Below are positions 22,634 to 33,756 of a stretch of 64,000 nucleotides of DNA, in pieces. Under the pieces are notes generated by a model. It was not told the DNA's origin. It saw nothing but the letters and a program-made list of their open reading frames with translations, and did not search any database. Made by a program: the position numbers and the translations under genes. Position 1 is the first letter of the stretch, and every line of letters starts with the position of its first letter. The stretch is from Nilaparvata lugens (taxonomy: Eukaryota; Arthropoda; Insecta; Hemiptera; Delphacidae): positions 48,512,137 to 48,576,136 of the forward strand of contig NC_052511.1 of assembly GCF_014356525.2 (NCBI RefSeq), given 5' to 3'.

Positions 22634-22705
22634 AATTGCAAGGAATATTCAGCATATTGAAACAGAAAACTGTTTCCAAATTGAACAAAGTTGGAGAATA
22701 TTGTC
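22634..22705. repeat. Thirteenth unit of the 87-bp array
   Basis: aattgcaaggaatattcagc followed by the usual caaattgaacaaagttgg. Displaced from the rest of the array by the SINE-like insert. A further attgtcacccctaggcaaaa stub lies at 22,851-22,872. Confidence 0.8.
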
Positions 22706-23279
22706 ACAGATAGCATATTTTTGGATAGTAGTTCTCATCGAATTTCCATCTAGCTGTTAACCCTGTTGTCAATGTCTGCAGTAGCAGAAGTCTTCGGGGT
22801 GATTTGCAGCATTTATTTGGGATTCTCGTTAAATAATGATTATATTGAATATTGTCACCCCTAGGCAAAATTGCAGTTGAGCTACAATTCAAAACGAATG
22901 AAAAATTCTTTCATCCAACTGCAACTCAATCTGCATAGACACAGCGTCCAAAAACCCTTGAATTTTAATATTTCTCTTCACTCCGCTGAAAATAGATGAT
23001 ATCACTTCACACTCACTCTGAACCGTGAGCATTGGTTGTATGGTTAGACCAACTTTCATCATCTGTCAGGGTTTTTTGAGGAATTAATGTTTTTTCATGA
23101 GAATTGCTGGCATTTTAAAATGAATCTCTCCAGCTGAATATTACTGCTTCAGTTGGAAACATGATACTCTGACGGTTATAATATCATTCATTTGCATGGA
23201 GATCGCAATATTATTATTCTCTGTGCTATTATTTGCATAAAGGAGAGTTGCGACGTACTGTATAGTACTGAGTAGAGTA
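22706..23279. other. Spacer
   Basis: No recognised gene. A 62-codon minus-strand frame covering 22,704-22,892 has no motif and ends in the array stub. Confidence 0.35.
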
Positions 23280-23716
23280 GCAGAGAGAGTGACAGATAGT
23301 GAGAGAGTTAGAGTGGAGAGAGAGAGAGAGAGAGAGCGTGATGGTTTGATGGGGAGAGATTGATGGAGAGACTGATAGTGAGGTGGAGAGAGAAAGCGAG
23401 AGGAAGATTGTGGTTTGTGGTGAGAGATTGATAGGGAGAGACTGATAGTGAGGGGGAGAGAGAAAAGAGAGAGAGGGTTGGATGGGGAGAGATTGATAGA
23501 GAGAGACAGATAATGATAGGGAGAGGGAGAGAGAGAGATAGAGAGTGAGAGAGGTGTGATAAAGAGTGTGAGTGAGTGCTAGAAAGAGGTCGGGATATAG
23601 GTCATTATCAAGAAGTGTTTCTGAATTTTCCTGGAATGAATACTCGTTGGAGGTTGAATTTAGAAGAGAGCCAGACTTGAGAGAGGAAGAGAGGGAGAGA
23701 GATAGAGATAGAGAAG

Positions 23717-23765
<49 letters not shown>
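23280..23765. repeat. (GA)n-rich tract ending in (GT)n
   Basis: Degenerate GAGA repeats with a longer imperfect unit (gggagagattgatag, three or four times), followed by a 40-bp GT run at 23,719-23,758. Confidence 0.9.
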
Positions 23766-23767
<2 letters not shown>

Positions 23768-23919
23768 TAAACGTTGATTGAGTCCATTATATATCAACTA
23801 AATGAATAACAATATATGGAACCAATGAAAAATATAATTTACAGATGGAATTAAATAGAGAATGCATTTATTCAAATGCTAATTAATATATAATTAATTA
23901 AAAATATTTATTAATATTA

Positions 23920-24602
23920 TCTATATATATAAAAGCGAAATGGCACTCACTCACTGACTGACTGACTCTCTCACTCACTCACTCACTCACTCACTCGCAT
24001 AACTAAAATCTACCGGACCAAAAACGTTCAAATTTGGTAGGTATGTTCAGTTGGCCCTTTAGAGGCGCACTAAGGAATCTTTTGGCAATTTTCAACTCTA
24101 AGGTTGTTTTTAAGGGTTTAAAGTTCGTCTTTTAGTATGTATATTCTTCTTCTCCCAATCTCTGATTATAATTGAAGTTTCCATATCATATGTTACTATA
24201 GAACTATAATCTAGATAGAGTACCTCTTCGAAACAGTGTTAACTGGCAACTAAATTAATAATTTTGTCAGGTTGGACATTAAGTTGTTTGACTTTGTTAG
24301 GTTGGCACCAAGTTGAAGATTTAAATGCATTTATCGCGGAAAAATTGATTCGGCGCTGCTACTTCAATCCTGGAATATTATATTTCTAGCCGTCAGGCTC
24401 GCTTCGCTCGCCATATCCGTTTAGCCCACGTTTAGTCTGAACCCCCGACTGGATTGTCCTAACATGATAAAAATGCTCAAATGAAAAATGCAGGCGAGCG
24501 AAGAGCCTGCTGATCTCATTGTTGGACGATCCAGTCAGGGGTCCAGGGGGCGGAGCCACCTGGCTAGACGGATATGGCGAGCGAAGCGAGCCTGACGGCT
24601 AG
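23920..24602 (+). mobile_element. Non-autonomous Helitron (TCTATATA...CTAG family), composite
   Basis: A|TCTATATATATAAAAGCG start, tcactcac runs, ggaccaaaaacgttc box; ends gcgagcctgacggCTAG|T. Its middle holds an extra segment (gttggcaccaagttgaaga, shared with 26,740-26,830 and 41,470-41,530) and an inverted 3' terminus starting CTAG at 24,386, so it has a palindromic 3' end. Confidence 0.75.
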
Positions 24603-24680
24603 TAAACATATAAACATTTAAACATTAAGAGAAATGCCAAACCGTCGACTTGAATCTTGGACCTCACTTTGCTCGGTCAA
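24603..24680 (-). mobile_element. 5'-end fragment of TTGACCG-family element
   Basis: Only the last 78 bp (aaaccgtcgacttgaatctt...gctcggtcaa) remain, directly abutting the preceding Helitron. Confidence 0.65.
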
Positions 24681-24879
24681 TTAAAAACAAAACGAAAGAA
24701 ATGGTTTCAAATATTGAATCATAACTGTTCATTATCAATCTCACACTTTGTAATAAAGATACTATGGAAGCTTGTTATCTGACATTTTTTGTATACTTCA
24801 CAGTATAGGTGTGACAACAATAGAAACAATAATTTATTATCGATATAGCTTCTCTGAAATGTATTCTTGAGTGCGAAGA

Positions 24880-25145
24880 AGAAGAAGAAGATGAAGACAG
24901 AAGATGGTGGAGATGAAGGAGGAGGAGAAAAAGAAGGAGGAGAAGACGGAGAAGAAGAAGAAGAAGAAGAAGAAGAAGAAGACAGGAGAAGAAGAAGATT
25001 GATTGATTGATTGATTGATTACCTTTATTAAGAGTGTGGAGTTGAGACTCTGCCACACAACCCTAGAGAAGAAGGATGAAAAGAGGAGAAAGGAGAAGAA
25101 GAAGAAGAAGAAGGAGAAGGAGACGAGGAAAAGGAGAAAAAGAAT
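24880..25145. repeat. (GAA)n tract split by a LINE 3' end
   Basis: GAA/GAAGGA purine tract interrupted at 24,998-25,066 by a minus-strand LINE tail: (ATTG)n then acctttatt and ctctgccacacaaccct. Poly-Leu/Phe/Ser minus-strand frames are repeat artefacts. Confidence 0.85.
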
Positions 25146-25565
25146 AAGAACTCCTTGAAGTATCACCATAGAGGAAGGATAAGCTTGAGTCTATTTGTTT
25201 GTCTCTGGTATCACTCTATCGCATATATATGTATGTATTATAATCATTTTCGGCCTCATTTGAACAGATTTTGAAACTTCTCATACTCGAATGTTTACAT
25301 CATTGTGTGAATTATGCATTATTTCGCATGCAATCATCTGATATTCCATGGAAATAATGATGCTGCATGATATTTGCATAGGATTTTCAACTACAGTTGA
25401 TGAATAATCGAGATGTATCATACATTCTATGTATCATAGAAATACACGATACACAATTTTATGTATGAGATTCATGTATTCACGTTATGCCTAGGAGCAC
25501 ACAGAAAGAAAATTTTTCAGTTCTTGAGCCCACATTATATTATAGTTGAAATCTATGCAAATTCA
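25146..25565. other. Spacer
   Basis: AT-rich. No gene or repeat recognised apart from short direct repeats of a tgtatcata box at 25,410-25,450. Confidence 0.35.
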
Positions 25566-25578
25566 AAATAATGTATCC

Positions 25579-26053
25579 TTACTTTACTTTACTTTCATTG
25601 GCGCTACAGTCCGATGTGGACCTTGGCCTCCTGCACAATTCGCCTCCAATCGTCTCTCCTCTCCGCCACATTCTCCCATCCTCTGATGCCCAAAACACGC
25701 AAATCGGCACTCACATCCTCCAGCCATCTCCTCCTGGGCCTTCCTCTTCTACGCGTACCAATCATTTTACTCTTTAACAACTTATGCGGTAGCCTGCAGT
25801 GCTCCAATCTCTGGACATGCCCCAACCATCTCAACCGTTGCGCCTTTATAACTCGTATAATATCTTCTGGTCCCATGAAATTGGCAATCTCTTCATTATT
25901 TCTGATACGCCACCCATATTCTGTCCTGACTGGTCCCATGATACGCCTTACAATTTTTCTCTCAAAAACACGCAATGCTTGCTCTTCTCTACTAGTCAGC
26001 GTCCACGTCTCAGCACCATAGGTGGCCACTGGTCTGATCAGTGTTTTGTATAG
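25579..26053 (-). mobile_element. 5'-truncated RTE-like LINE with 13-bp target duplication
   Basis: aaataatgtatcc flanks the insert at 25,566-25,578 and 26,054-26,066 without mismatch. The minus-strand 3' end is a (AAGT)n-type simple tail (aaagtaaagtaaagtaagg). Together these are textbook products of target-primed reverse transcription and imply a young insertion. Confidence 0.85.
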
Positions 26054-26077
26054 AAATAATGTATCCACATAATCCAT
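25604..26077 (-). pseudogene. Non-LTR retrotransposon RT C-terminal domain fragment
   Basis: 157-codon open frame with no internal stop. From about residue 10: LYKTLIRPVATYGAETWTLT, then FERKIVRRIMGP, RLRWLGHVQRLE, GRPRRRWLEDVSADL and a final WRRIVQEAKVHIGL. This is the conserved C-terminal region of insect endonuclease-reverse transcriptases of RTE type. The catalytic RT palm and the endonuclease are missing. The apparent start codon and the first eight or so residues come from the flanking host DNA and target duplication. It cannot encode an active enzyme. Confidence 0.85.
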
Positions 26078-26830
26078 ATTTTAAAAATTCACATTATTAT
26101 AATTAATGTTCCCTTTTTTAAGATAGATGGAATGATTTTGAAATCATGGATCTCTAAAGTGAGATTCATTATCAATGTCAAAACTAGATTAACATTGAAC
26201 CTAGATTATCCTTGTCTGTCATTAGACAAAGCAGATAGATCTTTCCTTCTCCAACTATGCCCTGTTGCCAAAACGTTCGTAGGCAATGAAGAAATATAAT
26301 GACTACCAGAGTATTTCATATTGATTATGAAAATTTATTATTCAATCATCGGGAGATTTATTTTCTTGGTGAATAAAAAATATTCAAGATATAATAAATT
26401 GATCTTCTAACTAAATAATAAGAGAGAGTAGGGTTGTGTTTGTTCGCATAAAAAAATGTCAACTTGTGGATTACATACAGGAAAAACGGGAATGATTCAG
26501 ATCTCCAAATTTTCCACATAGATTCTAAAAATATCAATCTCGTGCACCTCAAAGCCCAAATTTCAACTTTTATTCTGGATTTTTCAGAATTCATGATCAA
26601 ATTTCATTCATGGGACATGAATTCATATATATATATATAATTGAGATGTACATACCATTAATATAGAACTATGACCTAGAGAGACTACCTCTTCGAAACA
26701 TATGGTTGAAATTGTTAACTAATTTAATAACCAGTACAATTTTGTTAGGTTGGCATTAAGTTGAGGAAGGTTTCTAAACAAGATTTGAGTTCTGTCACTT
26801 TATTATGTTAGCACCAAGTTGAAAAACTTA
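26067..26830. other. Spacer with old Helitron interior
   Basis: Mostly unrecognised. 26,660-26,830 shares the ctacctcttcgaaaca and caccaagttgaa boxes with the interior of the 23,920 Helitron, so it may be an older relic. A short (TA)n run lies at 26,626-26,640. Confidence 0.4.
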
Positions 26831-27475
26831 TCTATATATATATATATAAAAGCGAAATGGCACTCACTCACTGACTGACTGACTGACTGACTCACTCGCA
26901 GAACTAAAAATCTACCGGACCATAAACGTTCAAATTTGGTAGGTATGATTAGTTAGCCCTTTAGCGGCGCAATAAGAACGGATTTGGAAAAATTTCCAAA
27001 GATACGCCCAAAATCTGCGTTTTTCCAGCGTTTTCTCAGCTTTATCGAGAACAAATGAACAGAAAATGATCAAATCTAGTACAAAAGCTTAGCTAGGGTG
27101 TAATAATGTTGTTCCAGAAGGAATTTGAATAACGCCAAAGATACGCTCAAAATTAGCTGTTTTTTGCGTTTTCTCAGTTCTTTCATCAAGTAATAGACAT
27201 AAAATGTTCAAATTTGGTACAGAGGTTTAGCTAGGGTCTAAAAATTTTGTGATGATGTGACTTTAATATTTCATCAAAGATACGCAAAAATCAGCATTTT
27301 TCTCAGCTTTTCTCAGTACTTTGACTTTCTGATGGAATGAAGCATGCTCAAATGAAAGATGCAGGCGAGCGAGGCGAGCCCGCTGATCTCATTTTTGGAC
27401 GATCCAGTCGGGGGTCCAGGGGGCGGAGCCCCCTGACTGGACGGATATGGCGAGCGAAGCGATCCTGACGGCTAG
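26831..27475 (+). mobile_element. Non-autonomous Helitron (TCTATATA...CTAG family)
   Basis: A|TCTATATATA start with a lengthened TA run, gactgactgactgactcact tetramers, several gatacgcccaaaat boxes, the gggggcggagccccc hairpin (about 27,419-27,433) and gatcctgacggCTAG|T. It is the cleanest uninterrupted copy of this family in the window (645 bp). Confidence 0.82.
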
Positions 27476-27556
27476 TACTATAATAAAGAATAGAACTGGC
27501 TTAAACGCAATATACCTAGAATACTAGGTACTATGTATTCTAGGTAACTTGCACGT

Positions 27557-27740
27557 ACAGGATAGGAAATTCACGAATGACGCATCACCACGTCTCAACT
27601 ACTCAAACTGATTAACTTGGAATTTTGCATATAGATTCTTTATTCACCGAGGATGGTTATAAGCCTATTTTAATGCTTTAAGATTTCAGTGAGTCAAGTG
27701 AGTCAAATTAGACCCTTGCGGGGCACGGGTTACCTGCTAA
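27557..27740. repeat. Dispersed repeat (ggataggaaattcacgaatg...acgggttacctgcta)
   Basis: About 180 bp; other copies at 36,264-36,458 and 36,501-36,680, and a partial at 35,966-36,030. It ends in a cacgggttacctgcta box that resembles Helitron 3' termini, but the CTAG is imperfect. Class unsure. Confidence 0.6.
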
Positions 27741-29299
27741 TTATTAATAAGAATCAACAGTTTATAATATTTGGATCAAATTTACCGGGATTACATTAAT
27801 TACAGATATCTATCAAGAAGGCGGTGGAAAAAGAAATGTGACAACTATGGCGTCCTAGTATTTTCTCTAGATTTGATACGTGAGTCTCAATATAGACAGT
27901 AGGGTTTCCCATAGGCCGGGAAATCAATGGAAAAGGCCCAGTAGGGTCAATGACCTCTTAAACGTCACCCATCTGTAGACAACTTTTCAATTATCGAAGC
28001 TGTATCTATTTTTATCTCTCTCACTCCTGTTTTCACTTCATTCTCTCTTCCTTCTTCACTACACCCACAGGATTCTACAAAATTTCTCTCTTCTCTCGTA
28101 TCCTGTGTGTGTATTCTGACTTTTCGCGGTCCTGTGTTGATGGAAAGGATATTATTATTTTATATCATTTTCAGAGAGTCGAAAATTATTTGTTGAACAC
28201 CGCCGGATTATGTAGTCACATCACAATATTACATTTTCTTATTCTTACTGAGTTTACATTAGATGACGGTATGGATGGTGAGAGTGGGGAATAGAGAGAG
28301 GGGAAGAGAGAGTGAGAAGCTGGAAGTTGTAGATTGAAGGTAACAGAGAGAATTATATGAAGGATGAAAGGGTTAGAATGGAGAGAGAGAGAGAATAAGG
28401 GAAAGAGTGAGTAGGTGAAGAGGAGTAACTGAGAACGAATAAGTGTGTAGAGAGAGAAAAAATAAGGACTAAATAGTATTTTTCGCCCCACTTGGATGTA
28501 ATGAGCTGGTTTACGTGCGTCATATGGAGGCCGAAAATGATTGTTTTCTGACCAGGCCGGTAAAAGTTTTACGGCCCTAGGGCTGTAAAATAACCTTGAA
28601 GTCAGCTGATCTGATTTGATGTGAACGTGTTTACAAAATGGAATCAGTTTATGCTTCTAGAATTGAATAAGTATTCGGCAATAAGATACTATGATTTTAT
28701 TTGGATGAATGAAAAACAGATGAGATATATACCGTATTATAAACTATTCAAATTCGATTTTCAGATTAGGATAGAACTTCTAACCTAAACTCCGAAGTCG
28801 ACGACAACAAGCATTGTTGACATCCAATTGGCCAAATTTCAAGTGTGCTAAAACAGCTGATCAAAAAACTTTTCATTATTTGTGTTTATTATTCAAGAAT
28901 CAAAAAAATTATAATAATATCATCTTATTGTCATTTGGAAGAATAAAAAGTATAAATTCAACCTCTTACATAATTGAACATAATCTTTTAGGTTATTTAG
29001 ACAAATCAGAATAAAAAATAAAAATACTTGGACAATTTCCTGATATTCAGATTACCTCAGATTTGCTAGAGCTATGACCTTCCACTTTTGCTTTCGGAAG
29101 TGCTTATAATAGACAATTATTCTAATATAGGCCTATATATTGTTTATTTTTCTGTGTGGCGAAAAATAACGTTCTCACCATGGGCAAAAATGTTTTTCCG
29201 GCTCTCAATCTTTTCTAGTCCTCGGCCTACGGCCTCGGACTTGAAAACCGATTTCGAGCCAGAAAAGTCTCATTTTCGGCCCTAGGTGCGAAATATACT
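27741..29299. other. Unrecognised spacer
   Basis: About 1.5 kb without a supported gene. It contains a GA-rich stretch at 28,280-28,450 and, at 29,205-29,285, a palindrome-like ctcggcctacggcctcgg. Short frames (60-90 codons) show no family motif. Confidence 0.4.
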
Positions 29300-29793
29300 A
29301 TTACGTCACATGAACGGGAGGGCCCTTTTGCAGGCGAGAATGATGTTTCTAGTCGAGGCGTTAGCTGAGACTAGAATTTCATTCGAGCACTGCAAAAGAC
29401 ATCCACGTCCAAGTGACGTACACTATTTTTTGCCATAATAATCTAAAGAAGAATAATTGAGAAATAGAAAACATTACCTGCTTGTGCTGACGTTACTTCA
29501 TGCATTTCATAAGCATAGCCTAGTTTACAAATTCCGAATCAGGAATTTTGTGGAAGTTGAAAAAACTTCCACCTGGAGCGCTGAAGGTGTTTTTTTGTAG
29601 CAGTTTTGCCGTTATTATCTCGGAACTATTGTAGGAAACATACTCGACTGTAAAGAAAACATATCGTTTTATTACAGTAGAGTATTCTGTAATGAGAATC
29701 ATATGTTTATTTGCTCTGCAAACAGCTGTTTACCGCCTTGATTTCAGCTGGAAACAGCTGAGATTGAATTACTATGACAAAAAATAATATATT
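29300..29793 (+). repeat. Dispersed ~500-bp repeat, copy 2
   Basis: Reverse complement of 104-603. It keeps the gtcgaggcgttagctgagac hairpin and ccacctggagcgct box, with many point differences and small indels, so the duplication is old. Confidence 0.7.
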
Positions 29794-29816
29794 TCCGATG
29801 ATGGTGTATCTATCCA

Positions 29817-30282
29817 CTAGTAGTTCTGTGAACAGTAGACCTCACGCAGTATTCTCATCCACAAGTACCTGATTGAAACTATAGACCTTATGGAAATACA
29901 GCAATAGACTGGCTTCTCCACACATTTGTGTAATCACTTGTCAGCTGATTTATGATGAATAATTCTATGGTCTGATTTTCACTCTAATATTGGCGTATGA
30001 AGGAGGCTCCTTTTTCCTTTTATATTATTCTTGAAATGCAAAATTTCAAAAAACCTTGTATATACGTCGACGCGCAATTAAAAAAGGAACATATCTGTCA
30101 AATTTCATGAAAATCTATTACCGCGTTTCGCCAAAAATTCGCTACATATGAACATTTAAACATTCAATCATTTAAACATTTTAACATATAGACATTTAAA
30201 CATTCAAACATTCAAATATTTAAACATTAAGAGAACTGCCAAACCGTCGACTTGAATCTTGGACCTCACTTCGCTCGGTCAA
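29817..30282 (-). mobile_element. Helitron-like element (TTGACCG...CTAG family)
   Basis: CTAG at 29,817 preceded by A, TTGACCG end at 30,282 followed by T. The central acatttaaacattc repeat is expanded relative to other copies (30,150-30,225). Confidence 0.72.
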
Positions 30283-30609
30283 TTAAATCTCATTGAAGAG
30301 CAATATCTGAGATAATATAAGTATCGATTTTGACAATTTCGAAACGTTTGTGACAAATTACAAATTCAGAGAGTGGGGAAATTGAGAAAAGAATAGGGAA
30401 ATATTTCAAAATTATTGTTGAGGTGATTTCGGCAAGTGATAGTGACAAATTTCACATTTAGAGAGAGTTGAAAAAGCAGAAGTATAACACAGAAAAGAAG
30501 GTAGAATAATGAAAATTGTAGTGAAACGTTTATGAGGTGTCGGAGTTGGAAGAAAGAAAGCTCTCTTGAAAATTTCAATAGCAATTGTGTGTCTGACTCC
30601 CCACCCTAT

Positions 30610-31160
30610 ACCACCCTAAGGAGAAGGAGAAGAAGAAGGAGGAGGCGGAGGAAGAGGAGGAGGAGAAGAGGGAGAAGAAGGAGAAGAAGAAGACGGAAAG
30701 GTAGAATAGAAGAGAGGAAGGAGACAGAAGAAGAAGTAGAAGAAGATAACTGACGCTATCATACAGAATGCAATGCATTATAATGATGATAAGCAACAGA
30801 CTTTTGCACCTCTGTATCCAGTACCTCTTTATTGCACTGAGCTTGAAATTTACGCAGAACGAGAGAAAGAAAAGGAAGGTAGACAAGCTGGATAAGGGGT
30901 GGAAAGAGAGAGGAGGAGGTAGAGAAGGCGAAGAAGAAGGAGAAGACGAAGAAATAGAAGAGGAAGATGAGGGAAAAGAAGAATATTAACAGCTGTGTAT
31001 CCTGTATTTCACTGAGCTTGAAATCTACGCAGAACGAGAAACAGAGAAAGAAGGTAAACAAGCTGAATAAGGAGAAGGAAAAGAAGGAGAAGAAGAAGAA
31101 GAGAAGAAGAAGAAGAGAAGAAGAAGAAGAAGAAGAAGAAGAAGAAGAAGAAGAGGCTCT
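30610..31160. repeat. Purine-rich (GAA/GAG)n region
   Basis: Two or three GAA/GGA blocks separated by a roughly 60-bp duplicated segment (cttgaaatttacgcagaacg at 30,841 and cttgaaatctacgcagaacg at 31,017). Charged Lys/Glu plus-strand frames and Ser/Phe minus-strand frames are artefacts. Confidence 0.85.
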
Positions 31161-31286
31161 CGTATTCTTCAAATTGAAAGTGTTGTAATGCTTCATGACA
31201 CTGTGATAGGCTACATTATTGTCAACTAGCTTTACTATCCAATGTGTATTCAAAGGAGTTTTGCAGCTAAATTTTCTCAGTTTTTT

Positions 31287-31415
31287 ACTTTCCTTTCCCT
31301 ATTACCATAGTAAGGAAAGTATTGCTTTCTGAAAAAAATTAAGGTACCCCAATTTCTAAATTTCTATACGTTTCAAGGTCCCCTGAGTCCGAAAAGTAGT
31401 TTTTGGGTATTGGTC

Positions 31416-31496
<81 letters not shown>

Positions 31497-31573
31497 TGTG
31501 TGTGGTGTGTGTGTGTGTGGTGTGTGTGTGTGTGTTGTGTGTGTGTGTGTTGTGTGTGTGTGTGTGTGTGTTG

Positions 31574-31647
<74 letters not shown>

Positions 31648-31652
31648 TGGTG

Positions 31653-31734
<82 letters not shown>

Positions 31735-31760
31735 TGTGTGGTGTGTGGTGTGTGGTGTGT

Positions 31761-31857
<97 letters not shown>

Positions 31858-32425
31858 TGTGTGGTGTGTGTGTGTGTGGTGTGTGTGTGTGTGGTGTGTG
31901 TGTGTGTGTGTGTGTTGTGTGTGGTGTGTGTGTGTGTGTGTGTTGTGTGTTGTGGTGTGTATGAGTGTATGTGCGTCTGTGTACACGATATATCATCTCC
32001 CAGTCAACGGAATGACTTGGAATTTGGAACGTAAGGTCCTTTCACTATAAGGATCCGAGACTAAATATTTCGATCAAATGCAATTCAAGATGGCGGCTAA
32101 AATTGCGAAAATGTTGTCAAAAACAGGGTTTTTGCGATTTTCTCGAAAACGGCTTCAACGATTTTGATCAAATTTATACCTAAAATAGTCATTGATAAGC
32201 TCTATCAACTGCTACAAGTCCCATATCTGTAAAAATTTCAGGACCTGAAATGGCATGGAGATCTCTACAATTAATGCCCAGTAACATTTTCACCTAAAAT
32301 TAAAAATAAGCTTGAAATTCGAGAAAATGTGATTATCCAATTGCAAACTGTTGGCAACTGTTGTTTCTATTTAATGATTCACTATGAAGAGATAGCAGAC
32401 CTCGTGTGTCTCCAGCGTTATTGCC
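31287..32425 (+). repeat. GT-bearing dispersed repeat, copy C
   Basis: Same opening hairpin and boxes as at 3,166. It continues past the GT tract through caattcaagatggcggctaa and gcgattttctcgaaaacggc to a gcagacctcgtgtgtctcc box shared with 4,530. The closing ggcaaggaaag terminus is not found, so its right end is truncated or diverged. Confidence 0.75.
31421..31960. repeat. (GT)n expanded imperfect microsatellite
   Basis: 540 bp of GT with GG/TT slips, at the same internal site as in copies A and B. All overlapping frames are artefacts. Confidence 0.97.
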
Positions 32426-33078
32426 CTGCCTACGGCTCGGGCGTAAACGTTTCTTTCGGTGCAGCAAACTGTCACTTTGCGCACTAGTTGCACAAATAAC
32501 TATTTGAAGAGTATTTTTTCCTTTCAAATGACATCCCCATCTAAAACTGACATCCTCAAAATGTCAAATTATTATTGTTACAGAACTCTGTATATTAAAC
32601 CTACTATCAATTATTCTTGTTAGAGAAATTGTAGCTGTTGCCATGATTTTCATCACTCTGTATAATAAATAGTTGCGGGTTTCAAAGATTGCAATACAAC
32701 AGTTCTTGAGCGAGTTCTCCAACCCAGGGGAGTCACTAGAATAGATAATATGAGAGTCTTAGATAGGGAAATACAAGATAAAACACAAATGGAACATCTC
32801 AGAACAGTAACGACAATTCAATCGTAGCGGTAAGCTATATGGGCCATTTGCTTGCATTCGAGTTCTGCTCACATCCACTTATGATAACGTCATATTTCCC
32901 CTACTTGCCGGTAGATGGCGCAGAGTGGGGGTAAATATTTCAAGGGTTGTTTGAGGGGAAAGTAGTTTCAATCTGTTAACTCCCAATAGAATTCAGGGGG
33001 AGAAATAGGGGTAGCTTTCCACGGCCATTTCTCATGAAATCCGTTTTCTCAGGGAGACATGTTGACAGCTTTCCGTTC
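32426..33078. other. Spacer
   Basis: No gene or repeat family recognised. Less AT-rich around 32,830-33,060. Confidence 0.35.
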
Positions 33079-33096
33079 TCCTCCTCCTCCTCCTCC

Positions 33097-33456
33097 ACCA
33101 CAACCTCCTCCTCCCCCCCCTCCTTCACCTCCTCCTCCTCATCATCATCCGCATACTCTCCTCCTCCACCTCCTCTCCCCCTGCTCCTCCTCCACTTGTC
33201 AGATCTCATTTCGGTCGATGAGTTGTATTACTCGATACTTTGGGGGCACCCTGTATGAATAAATGATAGCACTGTTTCTGTGAGCAAAGCTGGAAGCTAA
33301 AAGTTTGGACAGATGTTTATATCTTGCTTTTGGAAGTTTTCAGAATTTGAGAAAATATTATGATATTTTAGTTTTTAGTTGGTATATACAGCACTTTCAG
33401 GAGTAAAATTCGCTTTAAACTGTTGTTATCTATATCTTCTATAATATACCATAGAG
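33097..33456 (+). repeat. ~360-bp direct duplication, left copy
   Basis: Starts in a (CTC)n tract (ccaccacaacctcctcctcc) and ends at taccatagagaaac. Practically identical to 35,311-35,674. It ends within the first bases of the catagagaaac MITE, whose remainder is present only after the second copy. Confidence 0.9.
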
Positions 33457-33477
33457 AAACTTTGCATATAGATTCTC

Positions 33478-33666
33478 AGGCTCAACTCACACTTATGCGA
33501 CTCAGGTCGAGAAGAGACTCGACTCTAGTCGAGAGCATGTGTTTTCAAATGGTGATGTCACAGAGACTAGAATCGACTGGTCTGAGTGTCACCATTTGGA
33601 AACACATGCTCTCGACTACAGTCGAGTCTCTTCTCGACCTGAGTCGCGTAAGTGTGAGTTGAGCCT
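33478..33666. mobile_element. 189-bp palindromic MITE
   Basis: Nearly perfect hairpin: arms of about 80 bp run from aggctcaactcacacttatg inward to a catgtgttttcaaatggtga box and are mirrored to gtgtgagttgagcct. Contains repeated gagtctcttctcgacc motifs. No frame. Confidence 0.85.
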
Positions 33667-33756
33667 TATTTTGTTCACTAGCTGGTTTTTCTCAAATAAA
33701 TAATTGTCGGAAACGATCTCTCCCAAATACTTGAAGCTTTTAGTCCGTTTTAGGTG

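Noticed and set aside
30532..31253. Lys/Glu-rich and Ser/Phe-rich frames up to 164 codons
   Set aside because: Translations of GAA/GAG tracts and their complement.
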